This document shows positions 1-6,186 of a stretch of 44,065 nt of DNA, in pieces. Location of the stretch: NCBI GenBank assembly GCA_001802945.1, contig MHAK01000117.1, forward strand, positions 1 to 44,065, read 5' to 3'. Every line of letters starts with the position of its first letter. The stretch's first letter is position 1. The DNA comes from Ignavibacteria bacterium RIFCSPLOWO2_12_FULL_56_21. GTDB lineage: Bacteria; Bacteroidota; Ignavibacteria; UBA10030. Both the position numbers and the translations under genes were made by a program. The notes beneath the pieces are model-generated. The model did no database searches and had not been told where the DNA came from. It saw nothing but the letters and a program-made list of their open reading frames with translations.

Positions 1-26
1 CGGACTTCGCTAACCGTTCAATTTGT

Positions 27-98
27 GGCGCCGTACCCAAGTGGTAAGGGAGAGGTCTGCAAAACCTTTATGCGGCGGTTCGAATCCGCCCGGCGCCT
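27..98 (+). tRNA. tRNA-Cys (GCA)
   Basis: A complete cloverleaf can be drawn. The 7-bp acceptor stem is 27-33 with 91-97. There is a short D arm, a 5-bp anticodon stem (52-56 with 64-68) and loop CTGCAAA with anticodon GCA at 59-61, and a T arm with TTCGAAT. The discriminator base at 98 is T, the U73 identity element of tRNA-Cys. The CCA end is not encoded, so it must be added after transcription; a CCA-adding-type enzyme lies at 41324-42817. Confidence 0.95.
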
Positions 99-100
99 CA

Positions 101-136
101 AAATTGTAGATCGAAAATTGTAAATTGTAAATTGTA
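101..136. repeat. AAATTGT short tandem repeat
   Basis: Four copies of AAATTGTA start at 101, 115, 122 and 129; the last three have a 7-bp period. It is low-complexity AT-rich sequence directly after tRNA-Cys. Similar AT-rich wording occurs before tRNA-Leu (about 389-420) and after it (about 533-553). No function is evident. The rest of 99-425 holds only the terminator-like hairpin at 202-229 and no convincing gene. Confidence 0.6.
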
Positions 137-201
137 CGTATGGCTGCGTCTGCGGCGGCTCGCCCGCTGTTCAGGTCCCACGTCGTAAATCATCAAGAAA
201 G

Positions 202-229
202 AGGCCGGCCAGTGGTCGGCCTTTGCTTT
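202..229 (+). terminator. Terminator-like hairpin downstream of tRNA-Cys
   Basis: AGGCCG (202-207) pairs with CGGCCT (217-222). The stem extends inward by one G-T wobble and two GC pairs to a 3-nt loop. It is followed by TTGCTTT, a moderately T-rich tail. It could end the tRNA-Cys transcript. The tail is interrupted, so efficiency is uncertain. Confidence 0.5.
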
Positions 230-425
230 GTACTGTGCTCGAAATGCCCGTCCGTTGCTCCTTTTCTCAACTCCGAAAAAGTCGGACTTTCGCTCGTCCT
301 CTGGAAATCGTATCTTTGACCGGTCGGATGTGGCGTTCGTTAGGGCTTATTGACCGACCTTCTGCCGCTTGCGGGACGTGCAGTTTTTCATTTTACAATA
401 TTCATTTTTCAATGTGCATTTGTAT

Positions 426-511
426 GCCGCGGTGGCGGAACTGGCAGACGCACAGGACTTAAAATCCTGTGTCCCGCAAGGGACGTGCGGGTTCGATCCC
501 CGCCTGCGGCA
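426..511 (+). tRNA. tRNA-Leu (UAA)
   Basis: This is a class II tRNA with a long variable arm. The acceptor stem is 426-432 with 504-510 (one G-T wobble). The anticodon stem CAGGA/TCCTG is 453-457 with 465-469, and the loop CTTAAAA carries anticodon TAA at 460-462. The variable arm is about 470-484 and the T arm has GTTCGATCC. The discriminator is A511, as expected for leucine. CCA is not encoded. Confidence 0.95.
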
Positions 512-592
512 CGAAGCAAGGAAAAGCGAAGAATGTAAAATGTAGAAGGTAGAAGTCGAATTCAATGATTTCTGTAGGAGGGCGAAAAAGTC

Positions 593-835
593 ATGACAAG
601 GGCTGAACAGACACGGCTGTTCGAAGATCTGGCACCGCTTCAAGTCAGGATGTCGCCAAAAGACGGCGAGACGTTCGCCGCTTTGCTCCAACGTCACAAA
701 GACGAGGAAGAGCTCGACGCTCACTCCTCGGAACGGTTACGACAGCTGCATTCGGCATATAAGCCTGCAAAGAACAGGCAGGAACTCGAACTCCTCTGGC
801 AAAAAATTGCTTCGGGACGGAAAGATGTCTCATGA
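593..835 (+). CDS. Small hypothetical protein coupled to aldo/keto reductase
   Basis: An 80-residue, charged, probably alpha-helical soluble protein with no signal peptide or membrane segment. I do not recognise the family. The case that it is real is contextual. A strong Shine-Dalgarno AGGAGGG lies at about 575-581, and its TGA stop overlaps the ATG of the following reductase (ATGA), which is typical translational coupling. Residues 20-50 contain a run of Glu/Asp/Lys/His. There are no cysteines and no visible catalytic motif. It could be a regulator or partner of the reductase, but that is inference only. Confidence 0.7.
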   Translation: MTRAEQTRLFEDLAPLQVRMSPKDGETFAALLQRHKDEEELDAHSSERLRQLHSAYKPAKNRQELELLWQKIASGRKDVS

Positions 836-1803
836 AGTACCGAACATTGGGGCGAACCGGCTTCAAGGTTTCGGAGGTCGGGTTTGGCGCCTGGGGTATC
901 GGAGGAGGCCTGTGGCACGGGTCTGAGGACGCGGCATCGATGCGGGCCCTCGAAAAAGCCATCGACCTCGGGCTCACATTCATCGACACCGCGTTAGCCT
1001 ACAACTCCGGGCACAGCGAACAGCTGATATCCCGGGCGCTCCATGGTCGAAAAGAGCGCGTCGTTGTCGCAACGAAGATCCCGCCCAAGAACGGCGTGTG
1101 GCCGGCCCAGCCTGGGACTCCGATCGTCGAGGCATTTCCTGCGCACTATATTCGCGAGTGTACCGAAAAAAGCCTTCGCAACCTTGACGTCGATGCAATT
1201 GACCTCCTCCAATTCCATGTCTGGAACGATGCGTGGGCGCATGAGACCGAATGGCAGGAGACCGTTCGCACGCTGAAGAAAGAGGGGTACGTTCGCTCTT
1301 GGGGTATTTCCATCAATGACCACCAGCCCCGGAATGTCCTGAAGACTCTCGACACCGGCCTGATCGACACGGTCCAGGTCATCTACAACGTCTTCGATCA
1401 ATCACCTGAAGAAGAGTTGTTCCCCATCTGCCAAGAGAAGCGAATCGGCGTCATAGTGCGCGTTCCGCTGGACGAAGGTGGATTAACCGGCGCGATCACT
1501 GAAGGGACCGTTTTTTCCGCGTCCGACTTCCGGGCAAGATATTTCCGGGGCGACCGAAAACAACAAGTTCGCGAAAGGACTGAGCGGCTCAAAAAGCTTC
1601 TCGGGCTGGAAGCCGCCACGCTTGCCGAGCTCGCCCTTCGCTTTTGCCTCAGCCATCCGGCAGTCTCCACTGTTATCCCTGGCATGCGCACTATCGTCAA
1701 TGTCGAACGCAATTGCGCTGTCTCAGACGGACGCGCACTCACTCCGCTCATGCTCTCAGAGCTGAAGAAACATCGTTGGGAACGTAACTTCTACGGCGCG
1801 TGA
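832..1803 (+). CDS. Aldo/keto reductase
   Basis: A 323-residue (alpha/beta)8-barrel NADPH-dependent oxidoreductase of the aldo/keto reductase superfamily, cytoplasmic. The N-terminus MKYRTLGRTG is typical of the family. The catalytic tetrad can be placed at Asp52 and Tyr57 (in IDTALAY), Lys82 (in VVATK) and His129 (in LLQFH). The C-terminal part has the usual cofactor-binding context (residues about 275-300, CLSHPAVSTVIPGMRT). The start ATG overlaps the stop of the upstream 80-aa gene. The family reduces aldehydes and ketones, but the natural substrate cannot be read from sequence. It most resembles the large YajO/Tas-like subgroup. Confidence 0.92.
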   Translation: MKYRTLGRTGFKVSEVGFGAWGIGGGLWHGSEDAASMRALEKAIDLGLTFIDTALAYNSGHSEQLISRALHGRKERVVVATKIPPKNGVWPAQPGTPIVEAFPAHYIRECTEKSLRNLDVDAIDLLQFHVWNDAWAHETEWQETVRTLKKEGYVRSWGISINDHQPRNVLKTLDTGLIDTVQVIYNVFDQSPEEELFPICQEKRIGVIVRVPLDEGGLTGAITEGTVFSASDFRARYFRGDRKQQVRERTERLKKLLGLEAATLAELALRFCLSHPAVSTVIPGMRTIVNVERNCAVSDGRALTPLMLSELKKHRWERNFYGA

Positions 1804-1830
1804 CATCTGTGGTGCTGTTGATTGGTTCCC

Positions 1831-1860
1831 TTGTTTTTCGCTCAATTATTGAGTATTTTG
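1831..1860 (+). promoter_or_regulatory. Possible promoter for tRNA-Val
   Basis: TTG at 1831-1833 and TATTTTG at 1854-1860 are separated by 20 bp, about 12 bp before the tRNA. This resembles the Bacteroidota -33/-7 promoter layout. The spacer contains the small palindrome CTCAATTATTGAG (1841-1853), so a protein or hairpin role is an alternative. Confidence 0.3.
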
Positions 1861-1872
1861 ATTCGCAACATG

Positions 1873-1946
1873 GGTTCTTAGCTCAGTTGGCTAGAGCGCT
1901 ACCTTGACATGGTAGAGGTCATAGGTTCGAGTCCTATAGAACCCAC
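1873..1946 (+). tRNA. tRNA-Val (GAC)
   Basis: A full cloverleaf: acceptor stem GGGTTCT (1873-1879) with AGAACCC (1939-1945), D arm AGCTCAGTTGGCTAGAGC, anticodon stem CTACC/GGTAG (1900-1904 with 1912-1916), loop TTGACAT with anticodon GAC at 1907-1909, and T loop TTCGAGT. The discriminator is A1946. CCA is not encoded. It lies 107 bp upstream of thrS and may be co-transcribed with it up to the terminator at 2027. Confidence 0.95.
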
Positions 1947-2026
1947 TTCTGATCAATGTTCATTCCAAAGAGGAGTCTTGCCTCAAGTCCTGACGTGTAA
2001 TAGCCATTACCAGGAACATGGACGGC

Positions 2027-2053
2027 AATCGGAGCTTGCTCCGATTTTTTTTT
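2027..2053 (+). terminator. Intrinsic terminator or attenuator abutting thrS start
   Basis: AATCGGAG (2027-2034) pairs perfectly with CTCCGATT (2039-2046) around the tetraloop CTTG. It is followed by an unbroken T tract that runs to 2053, the base before the thrS ATG. This is a textbook rho-independent terminator shape. A second small hairpin, GTAAT/ATTAC, sits just upstream (1997-2010). It may end the tRNA-Val transcript or act as a leader attenuator controlling thrS. Confidence 0.75.
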
Positions 2054-3994
2054 ATGGAACAGATCTCAATAACATTTCCGGACGGCAGCAAGCGTCAATT
2101 CGCCCGCGGTTCGACCGGACTGCAGATCGCCGAGAGCATTAGCAAGGGTCTCGCACGCGAAGCATTGGCGGTCGAAGTGGACGGCGAAGTATGGGACCTC
2201 TCACGGTCGATCAACGCGGATGCCGCGATACGACTGCTGAAATGGGCCGACGACGGAGGTAAATACGCCTTCTGGCATTCGTCTGCCCATCTCATGGCCG
2301 AAGCAGTGGAATCGCTCTACCCGGGGACAAAATTCGGTATCGGTCCGCCGATCGAGAACGGATTCTACTACGATATCGATATGGGCGATCATTCCCTGAC
2401 AGCGGAAGACCTCGTCCGCATCGAAGAGAGAATGAGGACCCTGGCGGCGCGGGACGTACCCTATGTCCGCGCGGTGAAGACTTGGGATGAAGCTGTCGGA
2501 TATTTCCGGAAGAAGGACGACCCGTACAAACTTGAGCTTTTGGATGGACTGAAAGGGGAGACGATCACGTTCTATCAGCAGGGTGAATTCACCGACCTCT
2601 GTTACGGTCCGCATATTCCTTCGACGGGCCGGATCAAGGCGATCAAGCTGCTGAATGTGGCGGGTGCGTACTGGCGGGGCAGCGAGAAGAACAAGATGTT
2701 GCAACGCATCTATGGTGTGACCTTCCCAAACCAGAAAGAGCTCGACGAACACCTCTTCCGGCTGGAAGAGGCACGGCGACGGGATCACCGTAAGCTCGGA
2801 CAAGAGCTGGAGATCTTTCTCATCACACCCGCGGTCGGGGGTGGCCTTCCGCTCTGGATGCCGAAAGGGACGGTCGTCCGCGAATCGCTCATTGATTTTC
2901 TTCGTGATGAACAGAAGAAGCGCGGCTATGAGTTTGTCACCACGCCGCACATCGCGAACCTCAATCTTTACCGGACGTCCGGGCATTATCCGTACTACAA
3001 GGATTCGCAGTTCCCGCCCATCGAGATGCCGGAGGGCGAGAAGTTCTTGCTGAAGCCGATGAACTGCCCGCACCATCATCAGATCTACTTGGCCAAGCCG
3101 CGGTCGTACCGCGACCTGCCCGTCCGGCTCGCGGAATTCGGCACGGTGTATCGCTACGAGCAGTCGGGGGAAATGAACGGACTGATCAGGGTGCGGGGTT
3201 TCACCCAGGACGACGCTCACATTTACTGCACTCATGAGCAGCTCAAGCGCGAGATCACGTCCACGGTCGAATTGACCCAGTTGGTTTTCCTCACATTCGG
3301 CATGGACGTGCGTATCCGGCTTTCCTACCGAGACGACAAGAATGTCGAGAAATACGGCGGCGACGTCGCATTCTGGGTGCAGGCACAGCGGGAGATCAAA
3401 GAAGTTGCCGATGAGATGAAACTCGACTACTTTGTCGGTATCGGGGAGGCTTCCTTCTATGGTCCCAAAATCGACTTCATGGTAAGGGACGCCCTTGGCC
3501 GCACCTGGCAGCTTGGAACCGTGCAAGTGGACTATGTCATGCCCGAGCGCTTCCAACTGGAGTACACTGCCAGCGACGGCAAGAAGCACCGTCCCGTCAT
3601 CATCCATCGTGCGCCGTTTGGCTCGCTCGAGCGCTTCATCGGAATCCTTATCGAGCACTTTGCAGGCGAGTTTCCGCTCTGGCTGGCTCCCGTGCACGCG
3701 GTGATCCTGCCAGTGACGGACGCTGCAAAGGACTACGCGTCCGCTGTGGCAAGAGACTACCGTGCCGCAGGGCTCCGCGTCGAGGTGGACGATCGGAACG
3801 AGAAGATCGGCTACAAGATCCGTGAATGGGAGACCAAGAAGGTTCCCTTCATGCTCGTCGTCGGTGAAAAGGAATTGGCGTCCGGCACGGTCGCCGTACG
3901 TCAGCACAAGAAAGGCGACCTCGGCGCGGTCACGAAAGAGGCGTTCCGCGACCGGTTGCTTGACCTCATCCGTACCAAAGCACTCACTGCGTAG
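2054..3994 (+). CDS. thrS: Threonyl-tRNA synthetase
   Basis: A 646-residue class II aminoacyl-tRNA synthetase that charges tRNA-Thr. Domains in order: TGS domain (about 1-60, beginning EQISITFPDGS), the TGS/editing second additional domain with HSSAHL and CYGPHI zinc-site-like motifs (about 70-230), catalytic core with MNCPHHH (motif 2 region) and ERFIGILIEH (motif 3), and C-terminal anticodon-binding domain (about 545-646). Length matches the family. An in-frame ATG at 2018 would add 12 residues encoded by the terminator hairpin. I prefer 2054 because family members begin with the TGS strand. It lacks a normal Shine-Dalgarno, since the T tract precedes the start codon. infC follows after 11 bp. 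Confidence 0.96.
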   Translation: MEQISITFPDGSKRQFARGSTGLQIAESISKGLAREALAVEVDGEVWDLSRSINADAAIRLLKWADDGGKYAFWHSSAHLMAEAVESLYPGTKFGIGPPIENGFYYDIDMGDHSLTAEDLVRIEERMRTLAARDVPYVRAVKTWDEAVGYFRKKDDPYKLELLDGLKGETITFYQQGEFTDLCYGPHIPSTGRIKAIKLLNVAGAYWRGSEKNKMLQRIYGVTFPNQKELDEHLFRLEEARRRDHRKLGQELEIFLITPAVGGGLPLWMPKGTVVRESLIDFLRDEQKKRGYEFVTTPHIANLNLYRTSGHYPYYKDSQFPPIEMPEGEKFLLKPMNCPHHHQIYLAKPRSYRDLPVRLAEFGTVYRYEQSGEMNGLIRVRGFTQDDAHIYCTHEQLKREITSTVELTQLVFLTFGMDVRIRLSYRDDKNVEKYGGDVAFWVQAQREIKEVADEMKLDYFVGIGEASFYGPKIDFMVRDALGRTWQLGTVQVDYVMPERFQLEYTASDGKKHRPVIIHRAPFGSLERFIGILIEHFAGEFPLWLAPVHAVILPVTDAAKDYASAVARDYRAAGLRVEVDDRNEKIGYKIREWETKKVPFMLVVGEKELASGTVAVRQHKKGDLGAVTKEAFRDRLLDLIRTKALTA

Positions 3995-3997
3995 GAG
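3993..3997 (+). promoter_or_regulatory. Ribosome binding site deciding infC start
   Basis: AGGAG overlaps the thrS stop codon and lies 8 nt before the ATC codon at 4006. No ATG, GTG or TTG is positioned to use it in the infC frame, which is why the AUC start is favoured. Confidence 0.7.
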
Positions 3998-4005
3998 AAC
4001 ACACT

Positions 4006-4551
4006 ATCAAGCAGGAACGAGCACGTGTCAACAGCGAGATCCGGGTCCCCCAGGTTCGCGTGATCAGCGACGACGGTCAACAGCTTGGTATCTTTATCAC
4101 AAAAGAGGCCATCCGTCTTGCCCAGGACAAAGGTCTGGATCTCATCGAGATCGTCCCAACTGCTACGCCACCGGTCTGCAAGGTCATGGATTTCGGCAAG
4201 TACCGGTACGAGATCTCAAAAAAGGAAAAGATCCAAAAGAAGCATCAACACACGACGCAGGTGAAGGAGATCAGGTTCCATCCGAACACCGATACCCATG
4301 ACTTTGAGTTCAAGGTGAGGCATTCCCGGGAATTCCTTGAACAGGGACACAAGGTCAAGGCCACCGTGGTGTTCAAAGGCCGCGAGATCACGTATCAGGC
4401 GATCGGCCGTGAAGTGCTGGACCGCTTTACCGAACGGATTTCCGATATCGCGAAGCTCGAACAAGATGCGAAGCTCGAAGGCCGTCAGCTCGTGGCGATC
4501 TTCGTCGCCGACAAGACAAAGAAGAGAGCTCCCGAGACCTCCAAAAAATAA
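4006..4551 (+). CDS. infC: Translation initiation factor IF-3, AUC start codon
   Basis: IF-3 binds the 30S subunit, prevents premature 50S joining and proofreads the start codon. Reading from ATC at 4006 gives 181 residues, almost exactly the usual length. It begins with the conserved KQ.RVNSEIR.P.VRVI segment of the N-terminal domain, followed by the [10 protein letters not shown] and GLDLIEI motifs, the lysine-rich linker (about residues 75-90) and the C-terminal domain with KEIRFHP and DFEFKV. The first ordinary start codon in frame is GTG at 4060, which would delete 18 conserved residues. Rare AUU/AUC/AUA starts are established for infC and allow autoregulation, because IF-3 discriminates against them. 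It sits between thrS and rpmI as in many bacteria. Confidence 0.93.
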   Translation: MKQERARVNSEIRVPQVRVISDDGQQLGIFITKEAIRLAQDKGLDLIEIVPTATPPVCKVMDFGKYRYEISKKEKIQKKHQHTTQVKEIRFHPNTDTHDFEFKVRHSREFLEQGHKVKATVVFKGREITYQAIGREVLDRFTERISDIAKLEQDAKLEGRQLVAIFVADKTKKRAPETSKK

Positions 4552-4574
4552 ACTTACGTCAAAGGATATCATCC

Positions 4575-4769
4575 ATGCCAAAAATGAAGAGTCACCGGTC
4601 GGCCATGAAGACCTACAAGGTGACGGCCAACGGAAAGATCAAGCGACACAAGGCGTTCCGCCGCCACATTCTGACGTCGAAATCGACGAAGCGGAAGCGG
4701 CACCTGCGAAGGCCGGGATTGGTCGACAAGACCGAAGTCCGGAAAGTCAAACGTTTATTGTTGGCGTAA
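4575..4769 (+). CDS. rpmI: 50S ribosomal protein bL35
   Basis: A 64-residue, very basic protein with the L35 signature [10 protein letters not shown] at the N-terminus, then [13 protein letters not shown] and the C-terminal KVKRLL. It is a small component of the large ribosomal subunit. AAGGA lies about 11 nt upstream. It is 23 bp after infC and 20 bp before rplT, in the conserved infC-rpmI-rplT order, and is almost certainly co-transcribed with them. Confidence 0.97.
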   Translation: MPKMKSHRSAMKTYKVTANGKIKRHKAFRRHILTSKSTKRKRHLRRPGLVDKTEVRKVKRLLLA

Positions 4770-4789
4770 CGAAAAGGAAGGATTGAATT

Positions 4790-5137
4790 ATGCCCCGTTC
4801 ACAGAACAAGGTGGCGTCGCACCGGCGCCGCAAGAAGCTCCTTGCACAGGCCAAAGGCTATTGGGGAGGCCGCAGCAAGGTCCACACGATCGCCAAGCAT
4901 CACGTCGAAAAAGCGGGTACACATGCCTACAGGCATCGTCGTACGAAAAAGCGGGAGATCAGGGGATTGTGGATCACCCGCATCAATGCAGGCGCCCGCT
5001 TGCACGGCGTATCCTATTCGAAGCTCGTGGCAGGACTTGCTAAAAAGAAAGTGGAACTGAACAGGAAGGTCCTCGCGGACCTTGCCGTGAATCATCCGCA
5101 GGCCTTCGCAGAGGTTGTCAAGTTCGCAACGGCGTGA
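4790..5137 (+). CDS. rplT: 50S ribosomal protein bL20
   Basis: 115 residues, typical for L20, which binds 23S rRNA and is needed early in 50S assembly. The motifs MPRSQNKVASHRRRKK, AKGYWGGRS and RTKKREIRGLWI.RINAG are all present. In several bacteria L20 represses its own operon by binding the leader mRNA. I could not identify such an L20 site here. The GAAGGA ribosome binding site at about 4774-4781 fits the ATG. pheS begins 10 bp after its stop. Confidence 0.97.
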   Translation: MPRSQNKVASHRRRKKLLAQAKGYWGGRSKVHTIAKHHVEKAGTHAYRHRRTKKREIRGLWITRINAGARLHGVSYSKLVAGLAKKKVELNRKVLADLAVNHPQAFAEVVKFATA

Positions 5138-5147
5138 CCTCGTGCCG

Positions 5148-6155
5148 ATGCTCGATCGCATCGATCAGACCCGGGCTGAAGCCGGATCGGACGCCGCGGG
5201 ATTGCTTTCGGCTGAATCGCTCGAACAGTTCCGCGTCAAATATCTTGCCCGCAAAGGCGCGATTGCGGAGCTGTTTGAAGGGTTGAAGGCCGTCCCTGCC
5301 GGGGAGAGACCGCTTGTCGGAAAGGCTCTCAACGCGCTCCGCAACGATGTTCAGTCGTTGTACGACAACGCACGTGCAACCCTCGAAGCCGGACGGGGTG
5401 AAGCAGCGGCTGTCGATGTTACCCTGCCGGGACGCGGACGCTACATCGGATCGACGCACCTGGTGACCCGAACGCTCGAAGAATTCCAGCGCATCTTCGT
5501 CAGCATGGGATTCAACATCGTTACGGGACCGGAGATCGAGTCCGAGTATTATAACTTCGAAGCCCTCAACTTTCCCCCCGATCATCCCGCTCGGGATATG
5601 CAGGATACGTTTTTCATCACGAAAAACGTCCTGCTCCGCACTCACACGACGCCGGTTCAGGTACGCATCATGGAGCGTCAGCAGCCGCCGGTGCGCGCCA
5701 TTATGCCCGGAAGGGTCTACCGCAATGAGGCCGTCAGCCCACGCGCGCTTGTTCAGTTCCATCAGGTGGACGGCATTTACGTCGACAAAGGCGTGACCTT
5801 CGCGGAATTGAAGGGTACGCTCGTCTCGTTCGCCCGGCAATACTACGGCTCGTCGATCAAGTATCGGTTCCGGGCGTCCTACTTTCCGTTCACAGAACCG
5901 AGCGCCGAGATGGATATTACCTGTTACCTCTGCGGCGGCAAAGGCTGCCGGGTGTGCAAACACACCGGGTGGCTTGAGATCGTCGGTTCAGGAATGGTCC
6001 ATCCAAAGATCCTTCAGCGCGTTGGCTATGACACTGAAAAAGTGACCGGTTATGCATTCGGATTCGGCGTCGAACGGACAGTCCTGCTTCGACACGACAT
6101 CAACGACATTCGACTGCTGTACGAGAATGATGTAAGGTTCCTGAGACAGTTTTAG
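5148..6155 (+). CDS. pheS: Phenylalanyl-tRNA synthetase alpha subunit
   Basis: The alpha chain of the alpha2beta2 class II enzyme that charges tRNA-Phe; it carries the aminoacylation site. 335 residues from ATG 5148. Residues 1-90 are the N-terminal coiled coil with the conserved VKYLARKGAI. The core begins around TRTLEEFQRIFVSMGF, with FTEPSAEMDI and the C-terminal motif 3 GFGVERTVLLRHDI. A CxxC..CxxC cluster (CYLCGGKGCRVC) marks a zinc-ribbon-like loop seen in some bacterial PheS. The start is not certain: GTG 5142 or TTG 5115 are also in frame. I prefer ATG 5148 because it places the conserved region at the normal distance. Confidence 0.95.
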   Translation: MLDRIDQTRAEAGSDAAGLLSAESLEQFRVKYLARKGAIAELFEGLKAVPAGERPLVGKALNALRNDVQSLYDNARATLEAGRGEAAAVDVTLPGRGRYIGSTHLVTRTLEEFQRIFVSMGFNIVTGPEIESEYYNFEALNFPPDHPARDMQDTFFITKNVLLRTHTTPVQVRIMERQQPPVRAIMPGRVYRNEAVSPRALVQFHQVDGIYVDKGVTFAELKGTLVSFARQYYGSSIKYRFRASYFPFTEPSAEMDITCYLCGGKGCRVCKHTGWLEIVGSGMVHPKILQRVGYDTEKVTGYAFGFGVERTVLLRHDINDIRLLYENDVRFLRQF

Positions 6156-6186
6156 CGTCATCTTTGTGTGACTTCGTGGTCCTTCA

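Noticed and set aside
101-136. AAATTGT repeats as a CRISPR array
   Set aside because: Units are only 7-8 bp with no spacers, and no cas genes are in the window.
223-538. Short open frames around tRNA-Leu on both strands
   Set aside because: They overlap the tRNA gene and low-complexity DNA, and have no Shine-Dalgarno or conserved features.
2018-2053. ATG 2018 as the thrS start or as a leader peptide
   Set aside because: It would add 12 residues encoded by a terminator hairpin ahead of the conserved TGS strand. There are no clustered Thr codons, so it is not a convincing leader peptide.
2201-3907. Long open frame (568 codons) on the minus strand opposite thrS
   Set aside because: It lies fully antisense to a strongly conserved gene, has no family motif, and is explained by high GC and codon bias. 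Similar long antisense frames occur opposite rny, pheS and the EF-G-like gene.
4552-4790. L20-binding autoregulatory leader in the infC-rpmI-rplT operon
   Set aside because: No structure resembling the known L20 sites could be drawn with confidence in the short intergenic stretches.
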